A stretch of DNA of 21,538 bases from a virus. The position numbers and the translations under genes are program-made. Below the pieces are notes generated by a model. It was not told where the DNA came from, made no database searches, and saw nothing but the letters and a program-made list of their open reading frames with translations. Positions 1 to 7,438 of this stretch are shown piece by piece. The stretch spans positions 1 through 21,538 of the IMG/VR virus record IMGVR_UViG_3300031695_000801; one strand, 5' to 3'. How positions within the stretch are numbered: the stretch's first letter is position 1; every line of letters begins with the position of its first letter.

Positions 1-376
1 TAAAGATTATGTTCTTATACAAAGGATCGTTGGTTCTAAATACACTAGTGTCTACAAGTTCAGTTTCGCTAAGTCCATAAATAATCGGAACTAAGTTTAA
101 ATCGTCTGCTAATATTTCAACGTTATCAGTTGCCTGACTGTTGAATAGCAATTGAATACTCCATACATTATGGTTGCCTGTGAACGCACTACCAAACTTT
201 CCAGTAACATCAACCTCTTGCTTAGACACTTCAGTAACAAGCTCGTAGTTACTGCGTAATCCTATTGTTTGCATGAGTGTCATGTAGTTTTGTTGTTGAC
301 TGTACAGTAGTTTATCACTACCTTTACGGGCGTTAGTTTCAGTTATATCTATTAATGTATGTATTACAATTTGCAT
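1..376 (-). CDS. Conserved T4-like phage protein, 3' end outside window (partial)
   Basis: An open frame runs from ATG at 376-374 to the left window edge, giving 125 codons without a stop. The N terminus (MQIVIHTLIDITETNARKG, then a QQQN stretch and TIGLRSN) resembles, from memory, a conserved protein of unknown function in T4-like marine phages. It has no signal peptide or membrane segment and looks like a soluble virion or assembly protein. No Shine-Dalgarno sequence precedes the ATG, but an AATAAATA late-promoter-like octamer lies 6 bp upstream (382-389), so the mRNA may be nearly leaderless. A terminator of the upstream gene lies at 396-425. The function is unknown; the call as a real gene is firm, the family recollection is moderate. 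Confidence 0.72.
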   Translation of the reverse strand, partial: MQIVIHTLIDITETNARKGSDKLLYSQQQNYMTLMQTIGLRSNYELVTEVSKQEVDVTGKFGSAFTGNHNVWSIQLLFNSQATDNVEILADDLNLVPIIYGLSETELVDTSVFRTNDPLYKNIIF

Positions 377-395
377 ATAGATATTTATTAGTCAT

Positions 396-425
396 AAAAA
401 AAGACCCACTGTAAAGTGAGTCTTT
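396..425 (-). terminator. Intrinsic terminator after the 463-828 gene
   Basis: Read on the minus strand there is an 11-bp stem (AAAGACTCACT / AGTGGGTCTTT, one G-T pair) with a 4-nt loop followed by a run of seven U. It sits between the stop of the 463-828 gene and the start of the gene at 376, so it should end that transcript. Confidence 0.75.
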
Positions 426-462
426 AGTGTGACCGTAGTCACGATACCTAAGGTAGGTTCTT

Positions 463-828
463 TTATTTGAAGGTTAGCTGATCTGCTACTTCAACAATTG
501 TGTCTGTACCAATACCACTTAATGCTTCTACTGCTACTGCAATTGATGCTGGTGAATGGTTGTTATGATCAAATACTAATGCCATAATTCCTGCTGTACC
601 TGTTGCAGTGAATGATGCAACTGCACCAGTTCCGCCGACAATAAGTTCTACAATTTGGTTAGCTTCGCCTGCGGCATCGCCGTCTGCGGCTCTAAGGTCA
701 ACTGCTGTATTATTTCCGTCACTTGTTGAACGAACAGTTAGTTTATAAAAAGCTATGTCCATTCCGTGTGTTCTTACAGATCCAGTTACGTAGTTACCGA
801 ACCCGTTTGTTTTTGTTAATCCTGCCAT
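463..828 (-). CDS. Small virion-type structural protein (hypothetical)
   Basis: 121 aa, acidic, rich in Gly/Ala/Thr/Val, with no Cys, no membrane segment and no enzyme motif. The composition (for example VGGTGAVASFTATGTAG near residues 63-79) is typical of a beta-rich phage virion or decoration protein, but I recognise no named family. The start is supported by AAGGAG 8-10 nt before the ATG. The neighbour at 900-1235 has the same style, the same MAG start and the same Gly/Thr-rich composition, so the two probably act in the same particle. Its upstream region is filled by the neighbour's terminator, leaving no room for its own promoter, so expression probably depends on read-through. Structural role is inference. 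Confidence 0.7.
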   Translation of the reverse strand: MAGLTKTNGFGNYVTGSVRTHGMDIAFYKLTVRSTSDGNNTAVDLRAADGDAAGEANQIVELIVGGTGAVASFTATGTAGIMALVFDHNNHSPASIAVAVEALSGIGTDTIVEVADQLTFK

Positions 829-844
829 GTCAAATGACTCCTTT

Positions 845-877
845 AAAAAAAAAGGGTAACAAATAAATGTTACCCCT
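845..877 (-). terminator. Intrinsic terminator after the 900-1235 gene
   Basis: On the minus strand GGGTAACA / TGTTACCC forms an 8-bp stem with a 6-nt loop, followed by an uninterrupted run of nine U. The U tract runs directly into the Shine-Dalgarno sequence of the next gene (463-828). Confidence 0.8.
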
Positions 878-899
878 TTGTTGTGCTATAAACTAATTT

Positions 900-1235
900 T
901 TAATCTACAAATGTAGCAACTAGTGTTGCTGTGATACCAGTTGAACCTGTACCAAAGTTAGACGCCATTGTTGCTACGCCTGTACCTTGAATTGCAACTT
1001 GTACTGCATCAGTTGTTCCGCCTGTGAAAACACCCGATTCAGTTAATACACTAATACCAGCAATGGTATGTGCATCGTTTGTTCCTGCAACATCAGTATG
1101 TGATAGATACTGTATAGCCGCATCAAGTTCTGCTTGTGTCATGTTTGACTTTGCTAAGTTAATAATACGTGTCTGCGGGCCTAAACCGTTTCCTGCAAAT
1201 ACGTCATAATTAGTTCCAAATCCTATTCCTGCCAT
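900..1235 (-). CDS. Small virion-type structural protein (hypothetical)
   Basis: 111 aa. It begins MAGIGFGTNYDVFAGNG, has one short helical stretch (TQAELDAAIQYLSH, about residues 33-46), and ends in a Gly/Thr/Ala-rich beta-type region. It has no membrane segment, Cys or catalytic motif. AGGAGA precedes the ATG at good spacing (1239-1250). It is a separate transcription unit bounded downstream by the terminator at 845-877. Similarity of style to the next gene suggests paired head, neck or decoration proteins; the exact role is unknown. Confidence 0.7.
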   Translation of the reverse strand: MAGIGFGTNYDVFAGNGLGPQTRIINLAKSNMTQAELDAAIQYLSHTDVAGTNDAHTIAGISVLTESGVFTGGTTDAVQVAIQGTGVATMASNFGTGSTGITATLVATFVD

Positions 1236-1310
1236 TTTATTTCTCCTATAATCTTAAATGGACATACTCATTACTCTATGAGTTTGTTATAAGTATTTAG
1301 CCAATTGCAT

Positions 1311-1331
1311 AAAAACACCGACTTATCGGGT
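1311..1331 (-). terminator. Probable terminator overlapping the stop codon of the 1323-2186 gene
   Basis: Minus-strand ACCCGA and TCGG(T)GT pair as a 6-bp stem with one bulge around a TAAG loop, followed by UUUU. The TAA stop of the 287-aa gene lies within the hairpin. It closes the four-gene operon that starts at 4790. Confidence 0.5.
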
Positions 1332-2186
1332 CTTTTTGGCTCTCTGCTGTAATACTCGTAAATGTTGCACATATGTAGGTCCAGCTTGTACTATATCGTC
1401 TATCATTTTAATAACAGGCAAGTACGCTTGTACCATAGTGTTTGGTATTGATCTACCTTGTGAAGCTAATTCTAAAAACTTACGTGCTTGTGCTAAGTTT
1501 TGTGTACCTACTAGGTATCTGTATAAACTAGCATCCTTTGCACTCATACCCAAGTCAGGCTTACTAACTGTAGGTTCATTGTCTACAACTGCTGACGTTT
1601 CTAAGTTGTTGTCGGCAGCTAGTTTACTAAACTCGTCTATTAAATCACTAGTACGTAGTTTTGCTCTTGCCGCAATAAGCAATCTAGTAACTATCTTTTT
1701 CTTCTCTTGCATACTGGTGCTACTGTATTTTGCAAGTGCTCTTCTTATTGCTTTGTAGTCGCTGTTCGTTATGTTAAGATCAGCTTCTAGTTTAATTAGA
1801 AGTGTCATTACTCTATTAGGAACTGTGTTGTTACCGACGCTGTTTAAATATGCATCTAATACTTTGGTATTAATCTTAGTAGATGCTCTTGCACGTTTTG
1901 CCGCGTCTGGATCTTTAAGTTTCTCTTGTGCTGAATCAGGTCCTACAATAAAATAGATAAAGTTATGTAAGTCAGTACCGGTAACACTAAAGTTTAAATA
2001 ATTACCTTGTGACTTCTTGGCATAACGTGCGGCCTGACTTGCATATGTTGGGTACTGGCGCATTACTTCAAGCATTAACACTGTAAGGTACATACGTTCA
2101 GTACAGTCAGTATATGTTAACGTCTTAATATTGCCGCCAACGCTAGTCATTCTTGCTTCTGCTATCTCTTTAACAAAGTCCATCAT
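1323..2186 (-). CDS. Conserved helical protein of unknown function, last gene of the nucleotidyltransferase operon
   Basis: 287 aa, Lys/Arg/Ala-rich, predicted mainly alpha-helical, with no recognised domain. The N terminus MMDFVKEIAEARM has an I-A-E/A site like those cut by the T4 prohead protease (I/L-x-E before a small residue), so it may be a capsid-packaged protein; this is inference. The start overlaps the stop of the upstream gene (ATGA at 2183-2186), so translation is coupled to the 382-aa ligase-like protein. A terminator-like hairpin overlaps its stop codon. The strict coupling suggests it is a partner or accessory of the two predicted nucleotidyltransferases upstream. No function can be assigned. 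Confidence 0.78.
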   Translation of the reverse strand: MMDFVKEIAEARMTSVGGNIKTLTYTDCTERMYLTVLMLEVMRQYPTYASQAARYAKKSQGNYLNFSVTGTDLHNFIYFIVGPDSAQEKLKDPDAAKRARASTKINTKVLDAYLNSVGNNTVPNRVMTLLIKLEADLNITNSDYKAIRRALAKYSSTSMQEKKKIVTRLLIAARAKLRTSDLIDEFSKLAADNNLETSAVVDNEPTVSKPDLGMSAKDASLYRYLVGTQNLAQARKFLELASQGRSIPNTMVQAYLPVIKMIDDIVQAGPTYVQHLRVLQQRAKKTR

Positions 2187-3331
2187 CTTACTTCTGCTCT
2201 ATTTGCCGCACTAAACGTTGCTCTTGATGTAAACTTCATATCGCCTTTGGGGTGAGCTAGTACATAGCCCTCACCGCCTGGTTGGCCGTTAATGCTTTGT
2301 TTAACTTCGCCACCTTGGCTATCAAATTTATTAATAATATCGTCCTTGGTAGTCATAACTGCTGATACTACAGTCCACATTGATGTGAACGCAACCTTGT
2401 GTTGACCAATATATTGTAACACTTTCACTTTCATCTTATCCGAAACTTGTTTTCTGTTCTCTAACCAAGTTGCGAAGTCTCCACCTAGATCAATTAGTCC
2501 TGAGTCTACCTTGCTATTCATATATGTATATAGTAATTCAGGAAACCCTTTCATTTGCTGTGTGGCTAGTGTGTTCGCATTTAATAGTTCATCTACACCT
2601 GCGGCATTGTTTTTAATTACTTGAGTAAGTTTGTCAATTGACGCTGTGTCAACATCAACAGGTGCTACTGTAGTTACACTAGGTACTACTAATAAATCCT
2701 TTTGATTATTAAACAAGTCAATGCTATTAAACGGACTTTCGTTGCCATCTGCATCTACTTCTCTATGTATTACAATACCGGATGTACTTGCGCCTATACG
2801 CTTACCTAAGTTACTGTCTACATCTACTGCATACTCAACAATCTGTGGCTTGAACAAATAGTTCTTTTCTTTAATTACTGGTGTTGACTTATATAATAGA
2901 TCGCCTTTGAAGAACCCTCTATAATCTGCTGGCGTTGCGTTTTCGTATACAGTAAACAGTCCTGATAACTCAGCGGCAAATGCTATGCGCTTTGGATCTT
3001 CGCGGTACTTGCCGCCACTGCGACTAAGCATAATATCTTGTAGTTGTTCTGCACTCTTTGCTTTACCATCTGTTTTGACTGCCATGAATCCTGACTTGTC
3101 TGTGAATATAAACTCGCCTGCATCGTCGCGACCAAACACCATTGCAGGACTTCCGTCCCATTTAAGTGTTACTGTTTTATGGTCGTCTCCTGCCATACTG
3201 CGAAGTGCTTCAACTGCTCGCATTGCTCCTTTAGAGCCTTCCCAAAATACTAAATCTTCTGCATGTTGGATACGTGCTTGCATTTCTTTAAGAGGTTGCT
3301 TTACTGGTTGTTTAAATTCAACAAATCTCAT
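2183..3331 (-). CDS. Predicted covalent nucleotidyltransferase (DNA/RNA ligase-like) of T4-like phages
   Basis: 382 aa. Residues 55-64 read TLKWDGSPAM, the K-x-D-G motif I in which the Lys of DNA/RNA ligases and capping enzymes is nucleotidylated (candidate Lys57). Further ligase-like segments follow in order: AFAAELSG near 117-124, GDLLY at 143-147, and SGIVIHRE at 184-191, which resembles motif IV (EG-V-hydrophobic-K/R). A clear motif V after this was not found. The remaining C-terminal half (about 210-382) is unrecognised. I recall a phage family of unknown function (possibly DUF6267) with this look, but cannot verify it. It is coupled by 4-nt overlaps to both neighbours. AGGA lies 8 nt before the ATG. 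The N terminus MRFVEFKQP faintly resembles a capsid-targeting peptide. The ligase-fold call is moderately supported; the substrate is unknown. Confidence 0.68.
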   Translation of the reverse strand: MRFVEFKQPVKQPLKEMQARIQHAEDLVFWEGSKGAMRAVEALRSMAGDDHKTVTLKWDGSPAMVFGRDDAGEFIFTDKSGFMAVKTDGKAKSAEQLQDIMLSRSGGKYREDPKRIAFAAELSGLFTVYENATPADYRGFFKGDLLYKSTPVIKEKNYLFKPQIVEYAVDVDSNLGKRIGASTSGIVIHREVDADGNESPFNSIDLFNNQKDLLVVPSVTTVAPVDVDTASIDKLTQVIKNNAAGVDELLNANTLATQQMKGFPELLYTYMNSKVDSGLIDLGGDFATWLENRKQVSDKMKVKVLQYIGQHKVAFTSMWTVVSAVMTTKDDIINKFDSQGGEVKQSINGQPGGEGYVLAHPKGDMKFTSRATFSAANRAEVR

Positions 3332-4542
3332 CTGCTCATCCTGTGTGCCATATCAATAATTTCGTTGCTACTCTCAGGCACTTCTTTACCTGCCTTAGCC
3401 ATTGATTCTTTCCACGGAGCAATTAGCTCTGCGTAGTTTGGATCTTTCTTTAAATATGCAAGCATACTTTCAACCGTGTGCGTGTCAGCTTCTTTGGCAC
3501 CCTTGCCTAACAATAGTTCCGGAATACCTTTACTCCAGTCATTAGTAACTACTTGGTCACCATTGTTAGGATCAACAACACCTAACACAGGACTAAACTT
3601 GTAACCTCGACCTCTTGCTAAACTTGACAACAATATTGCTCTGTCCATTCCACCAAACTGTTCTGTTCCTCCACGCTTGGCTCCGCGTTGGAAGTCAGGA
3701 GTAAGTGAAAACATAAAGTCTGTTTGAACAAAGCCGTTCTTAGCATCACCTTTGATAGGTGTGCGAAAGTGTACTTGGGCTCCGGCTAGCTGAATCCAAC
3801 CATCCTGCTTAGTACGCCCCTTGTTCATAATATCTGCATCAGCAATGCCTTGCTTCTTACACCACGCTGTAAGTGTAGCAATTAATTCTTGCTTGCTTAC
3901 TTTGTTTTCGTCTGTGTTTAGATCCAAGTCACCTGAGCTATTCTTTTCAACTGACCCATCTGCATGTTGTTTTTTACCAGTAGTACCTAACCAATCTTGT
4001 TCGTCAAACACTAAGCCTGTAATCTTTTCAATAAACTGAATAGTAGGATGTACGTCTGCTGTAGCAATACGCTGAACCATTAGTTTTTTGTCTGGTTCAG
4101 TTTTAAATATGTTGCCGCCTTCTTTTAATACTTGCCCTGTAGACACTGCGCTTTCGTAAAAGCCTCTATCATTTCTGTTTGCTTGGTTGTATTGTACTAC
4201 ACCACGCTTGGCATCTAACGGAATTTGCTTCTTATCATTCGGTAACCAAGCACCCTTTGTTTGATCCCAGGTATACATAACGCCGGCGTTATCTTTATAC
4301 TGTGCCGAGCTTGGAATCTTGCTAGGATTTATCTTATCTGATTTAAATCGTGCTTTCTTCTTTGGCGCACTTTTTGTCTTAACAGCTGATGCAGTTGATG
4401 CAGGACCTTTGCGTCCGGATTGCGTTTGTGCTTTATTAATTTGTTGCTGTGCAAATGTTCCGCGCATCCAGTCATCGGCTTTCTTAACCCAACTGTCGCC
4501 CTTTTTACTTTTGCCTGCTTCTAACAGATCATCTATTTTCAT
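3328..4542 (-). CDS. Predicted pol-beta-type nucleotidyltransferase
   Basis: 404 aa. An N-terminal Lys-rich, probably disordered region (about 1-80) is followed by a small Trp/Tyr segment (VMYTWDQTKGAW, 88-99) and a catalytic-looking domain from about 155. There LGTTGK (185-190), SGDLDLN (203-209) and FVQTDFMF (271-278) together match the pol-beta nucleotidyltransferase pattern: a G-(S/T) turn, a D-x-D pair (Asp205, Asp207) and a third Asp on a strand (Asp275). The spacing between the turn and the D-x-D is plausible. The N terminus MKIDDLLEAGK carries an L-L-E/A site like the T4 prohead protease target. The gene is second in a four-gene overlapping operon, directly before a ligase-like protein. 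The domain call rests on motifs only; tRNA repair, RNA end modification or a toxin-like role are all possible. Confidence 0.6.
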   Translation of the reverse strand: MKIDDLLEAGKSKKGDSWVKKADDWMRGTFAQQQINKAQTQSGRKGPASTASAVKTKSAPKKKARFKSDKINPSKIPSSAQYKDNAGVMYTWDQTKGAWLPNDKKQIPLDAKRGVVQYNQANRNDRGFYESAVSTGQVLKEGGNIFKTEPDKKLMVQRIATADVHPTIQFIEKITGLVFDEQDWLGTTGKKQHADGSVEKNSSGDLDLNTDENKVSKQELIATLTAWCKKQGIADADIMNKGRTKQDGWIQLAGAQVHFRTPIKGDAKNGFVQTDFMFSLTPDFQRGAKRGGTEQFGGMDRAILLSSLARGRGYKFSPVLGVVDPNNGDQVVTNDWSKGIPELLLGKGAKEADTHTVESMLAYLKKDPNYAELIAPWKESMAKAGKEVPESSNEIIDMAHRMSR

Positions 4543-4790
4543 CTTTTACTCTCAATAATTTTATTAATTACTCTTTTAAACTTCTTAGGATCGCCTGTCC
4601 TAATTGAATTGAGGAAACGTCTCTCAAGTTCACTAGCTGTAGCATCATCATACTGTTCATTAATTCTGTTTAATAGATTAATTGCACTCTCAATGATGTT
4701 GTTTGCAGACGACTCTATTAAATGGTCGTTACTCTTGGCCATTGATAAGTTATTAAGTTCTTCCAAAATACTTCGTGTTCGTTTTTTCAT
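4539..4790 (-). CDS. Small helical protein, first gene of the nucleotidyltransferase operon
   Basis: 83 aa, charged and predicted helical throughout; basic ends (MKKRTR at the start, KKFKRVINKIIESKR at the end) flank an Asn/Glu-rich middle. It has no recognised domain. GGAG lies 8 nt before the ATG, and its stop overlaps the next start by 4 nt (ATGA at 4539-4542), so it leads the coupled operon. It could be an adaptor or scaffold-type protein; no function can be seen. Confidence 0.72.
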   Translation of the reverse strand: MKKRTRSILEELNNLSMAKSNDHLIESSANNIIESAINLLNRINEQYDDATASELERRFLNSIRTGDPKKFKRVINKIIESKR

Positions 4791-4821
4791 TGTTGTACTC
4801 CGATATAGTATTTAGCAAGCA

Positions 4822-4829
4822 TATAAATA
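4822..4829 (+). promoter_or_regulatory. T4-type late promoter octamer TATAAATA upstream of the lipase gene
   Basis: An exact TATAAATA, the T4 late-promoter consensus read by a gp55-type sigma factor, lies 27 nt before the ATG at 4857, a normal distance. On the opposite strand GCTAAATAC (4808-4816) lies 18 nt before the divergent gene at 4790 and may be a weaker late element. I infer that both genes are expressed late. Confidence 0.6.
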
Positions 4830-4856
4830 CTAATGTAATTATAGAAGAGGTATGTT

Positions 4857-5609
4857 ATGAGCATTGAGTTATTAAGTTTCCAAAAACGGGCCCTTTTGTT
4901 TGCAACACTTTCAAGCATAGCATATAATAGCATGAAAGAAGCAAAAAGTCAAGCAAAAGGCTTAGGATTTACAACTGTTAAGTTTTATGAAAAGGACGGA
5001 GCGCAAGCATATCTTTTCCAAAATAAAACAGACTTGGTAATTGCGTGTCGCGGCACACAACCTACTGAATGGAACGACATTAGCGCAGATTTAAAAGCTG
5101 TGCCTGTAGTAGCAGAGACAGTATCAAGAGTACATCAAGGATTCAAAGCAGAAGTAGATGAGCTTTGGCCAATGATAATGGCAGACTTAATGTCAAAGAA
5201 GCCTAAACAAAAACTTTGGTTTTGTGGACATAGCCTTGGTGCTGGTATGGCAACTATTATGGCAAGTCGTTGTATGTACAATACTAAAGTACCTAATCCT
5301 GAAGAACTTTACACATATGGTTCACCGCGTGTAGGTTGGAAAGGTTATGTTGTACATTTAGGTGTAGTACATCATCGTTGGAAGAACAATAATGATATTG
5401 TTACTACTGTTCCTTTTGCTCTAATGGGATATAACCATCACGGCACTCAGCACTACTTAAACTCATATGGACAGTATCGAGCACCTACTGGATGGCAAAT
5501 GGTTAAAGATAGAATGCGCGGCATGTGGACTAGTATTAAATTAGGTAAGGTGGATAGCTTTAGTGATCATTCAATAGATGAATATATTAAGCACATATCT
5601 AAACTCTAA
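4857..5609 (+). CDS. Class 3 lipase-like alpha/beta hydrolase
   Basis: 250 aa, matching the Lipase_3 family. The nucleophile elbow GHSLGAG places Ser126; Asp180 (NNNDIVTTVP) and His238 (FSDHSIDEY) complete a triad in the usual order. The oxyanion-side motif CRGTQ is at 64-68 and YGSPRVG at 154-160, both family hallmarks. There is no signal peptide, so it acts in the host cytoplasm unless released by lysis or carried in the virion. Likely substrates are acyl esters such as phospholipids or triacylglycerols. AGAGG precedes the ATG, and a TATAAATA late promoter lies 27 nt upstream, suggesting late expression and a role in membrane breakdown or in the virion. Its end overlaps the convergent gene at 5606 by 4 nt. 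Confidence 0.9.
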   Translation: MSIELLSFQKRALLFATLSSIAYNSMKEAKSQAKGLGFTTVKFYEKDGAQAYLFQNKTDLVIACRGTQPTEWNDISADLKAVPVVAETVSRVHQGFKAEVDELWPMIMADLMSKKPKQKLWFCGHSLGAGMATIMASRCMYNTKVPNPEELYTYGSPRVGWKGYVVHLGVVHHRWKNNNDIVTTVPFALMGYNHHGTQHYLNSYGQYRAPTGWQMVKDRMRGMWTSIKLGKVDSFSDHSIDEYIKHISKL

Positions 5610-5860
5610 TCAAAATGTCCGCCCAGTACTACAACAAACTCTAACTCGTCTTCTTCTATTTCAGTTTGCCAGCATTTACGATTGTTCCACGCTTCTTCAA
5701 ACCCTTCTAGGTGTAGATAGAATTCGTTGTTGCCCCACATACGTTTAAAATAAGAATCATATATACTACGCATTTCCTTTGGAGTATATCCAGGTGGAAA
5801 CATATGGCCTTTGACTGCCCAAAACATTTCGTTTACCTTTTTAAGTTCATCTATGTTCAT
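5606..5860 (-). CDS. Hypothetical protein
   Basis: 84 aa with acidic C terminus (EIEEDELEF) and several Trp/Phe/Tyr residues (MFWAVKGHMFPPGYTPKEM near the start). It has no membrane segment, signal peptide or known motif. It ends within the end of the convergent lipase gene, sharing 4 nt. There is no clear Shine-Dalgarno sequence before the ATG at 5860, so expression may depend on read-through from prs, which lies 48 nt upstream on the same strand. Function unknown. Confidence 0.6.
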   Translation of the reverse strand: MNIDELKKVNEMFWAVKGHMFPPGYTPKEMRSIYDSYFKRMWGNNEFYLHLEGFEEAWNNRKCWQTEIEEDELEFVVVLGGHFD

Positions 5861-5907
5861 ATTAATACTTACACGGTTAGTTGATTGTTAGCGTCAACAT
5901 TGGTTAG

Positions 5908-6840
5908 TTACGTGAATAAACTAGATACTGATTCCTCGTTAGTTACGCGACGGATTGCTTCGCCAAATAATGGAGCAACACTAACCTGTCGTGTCTTCTT
6001 ACAAGTCTTAGGACAACGATCAGTAATAGTGTTAGTAATTACTAGTTCTGTGAGTAAACTCTTCTCAACCTTCTGACATGCCTCACCACTTAATACACCA
6101 TGTGTAATGTAAGCACGAACTGACAATGCTCCGGCTTTCATAATTGCTTCAGCGGCCTTGCATAACGTGCCACCCGAGTCTACAATATCATCAACTAGAA
6201 TAGCGTGTTTATCTTTAACATCGCCGATCAAGTTCATGACTTCGCTTTTGCCTGCTTGAGGACGCATCTTATCAACGATAGCAATATCTGAATGGAACAT
6301 GTCTGCAAACTTCCTAGCACGAACTGCGCCACCTGCATCTGGACTTACAAATACTGTACTTCCGTCTGTACTTATATTTGCTTTAATGTCTTCAGCAAAT
6401 ACAATACGGCTTGTTAAGTCGTCTACAGGAATATCAAAGAATCCCTGTATTTGTCCAGCGTGTAAGTCCATAGTTAGTACACGATCAGCGCCAGCGGTTG
6501 TTAGTAAGTCTGCTACTAGTTTTGCTGTAATAGGTGTGCGACTTGCACTCTTTCGATCTTGACGTGCGTAACCAAAGTAAGGAATAACTGCTGTAATACG
6601 ACTAGCACTTGAACGCTTTGCCGCATCAATCATTACTAATAGTTCCATTAGATTGTCGTTAACAGGACTTGATGTGCTTTGAATAATAAAAACATCTTCA
6701 CCCCTAACATTTTCTAAAAACTCTACACTTGTTTCCCCGTCTGCAAATGTTTTAACATCCGCTGGTACTAGTGTAGCAAAACATTTATCTGCAATACTCT
6801 GTGCTAGTGTTGGGTTAGCGTTACCTGTGATAATTTTCAT
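5908..6840 (-). CDS. prs: Ribose-phosphate pyrophosphokinase
   Basis: 310 aa, full length, colinear with bacterial Prs. It converts ribose-5-phosphate and ATP to PRPP, the precursor of purine, pyrimidine, NAD, His and Trp synthesis. Visible hallmarks, counted from ATG 6840: FADGETS early, the long conserved [11 protein letters not shown] segment near residues 87-97, [14 protein letters not shown] near 125-138, [13 protein letters not shown] near 165-177 and the PRPP loop [13 protein letters not shown] near 214-226. The catalytic regions look intact. Start choice: ATG at 6840 fits the family N terminus; an in-frame TTG at 6846 has better spacing to AGGA (6857-6860). A sigma70-like minus-strand promoter lies at 6884-6912, so the gene can be expressed before late genes. 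Phage Prs presumably raises nucleotide supply for replication. Confidence 0.96.
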   Translation of the reverse strand: MKIITGNANPTLAQSIADKCFATLVPADVKTFADGETSVEFLENVRGEDVFIIQSTSSPVNDNLMELLVMIDAAKRSSASRITAVIPYFGYARQDRKSASRTPITAKLVADLLTTAGADRVLTMDLHAGQIQGFFDIPVDDLTSRIVFAEDIKANISTDGSTVFVSPDAGGAVRARKFADMFHSDIAIVDKMRPQAGKSEVMNLIGDVKDKHAILVDDIVDSGGTLCKAAEAIMKAGALSVRAYITHGVLSGEACQKVEKSLLTELVITNTITDRCPKTCKKTRQVSVAPLFGEAIRRVTNEESVSSLFT

Positions 6841-6883
6841 TTTCAATTGTGGCCCGTCCTGTGTTGTAAGTAATTATACTTAT

Positions 6884-6912
6884 ATGATACTACAGTTACA
6901 CTCGCTAGTCAA
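6884..6912 (-). promoter_or_regulatory. Sigma70-like promoter for prs
   Basis: On the minus strand TTGACT (6912-6907), 17 bp, TATCAT (6889-6884). It lies about 40 nt before the prs start. A 12-bp perfect palindrome GTTTACGTAAAC (6920-6931) sits just upstream of the -35 and could be an operator or a weak terminator of the gene before. Confidence 0.7.
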
Positions 6913-6921
6913 GACAAAAGT

Positions 6922-7398
6922 TTACGTAAACCTAGTTACAAACCTTGCTATATGATGTACGAATGGTAATAGCGTTGCTGCCATAAACAAGTTGGCTCCA
7001 CTATGTATTATTGCTATCCGTAGTGTATCGCCTTTGGGCATGCCGTCACTGACTAAGAATCCAGCTAACCAAATAGTTCCTGTTGTTCCTAAATTTGCTC
7101 CAAGCACACATGCTATTGCCGCAGGTAACGGAACTGCTCCGCTTGCTACTAATGCAATAATTGCTGTTGTACTTAGACTCGAGCTTTGCCATAGTAATGT
7201 CATTACAATGCCGCCAAAGAACATATATATGGGGTTTGCTACGAACCACTGCAAGTGATCCATGTTCCCCATTGACTTCATGCCGCCGGAGAACATTTTC
7301 AGTCCGATATAAAAGATTACTAGTCCTACTATAACAGTTAAGACTGGAGAGTTCATTTCCATTTTCTTTACCTTCTTTATTAATTTATTATCTATCAA
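6922..7398 (-). CDS. Half-length Na/Pi cotransporter family membrane protein
   Basis: 158 aa with the Na/Pi cotransporter repeat: LLWQSSSLSTTA (QSSS at 71-74) and VLGANLGTTGT (98-108), both characteristic of the family that imports phosphate with sodium. Four or so hydrophobic segments are visible (about 18-37, 56-69, 77-99, 128-147). Ordinary family members are about twice as long or more and carry two such repeats, often with a PhoU domain; this has one repeat only, so it may work as a dimer or modulate the host transporter. The start is TTG at 7398 with AAAGGA 7 nt upstream; in-frame ATGs at 7362 and 7356 are alternatives. It has its own sigma70-like promoter at 7439-7467 and lies upstream of prs. 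A phosphate role is inferred from family. Confidence 0.82.
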   Translation of the reverse strand: MIDNKLIKKVKKMEMNSPVLTVIVGLVIFYIGLKMFSGGMKSMGNMDHLQWFVANPIYMFFGGIVMTLLWQSSSLSTTAIIALVASGAVPLPAAIACVLGANLGTTGTIWLAGFLVSDGMPKGDTLRIAIIHSGANLFMAATLLPFVHHIARFVTRFT

Positions 7399-7438
7399 TA
7401 TCTTGTCCTTTATTAGAAAGGTTTGTTCTTAATTACTT

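Noticed and set aside
1336-1956. Plus-strand hydrophobic frames opposite the 287-aa gene
   Set aside because: Antisense of a Lys/Asn-rich helical protein, so they appear hydrophobic; no ribosome-binding site or promoter.
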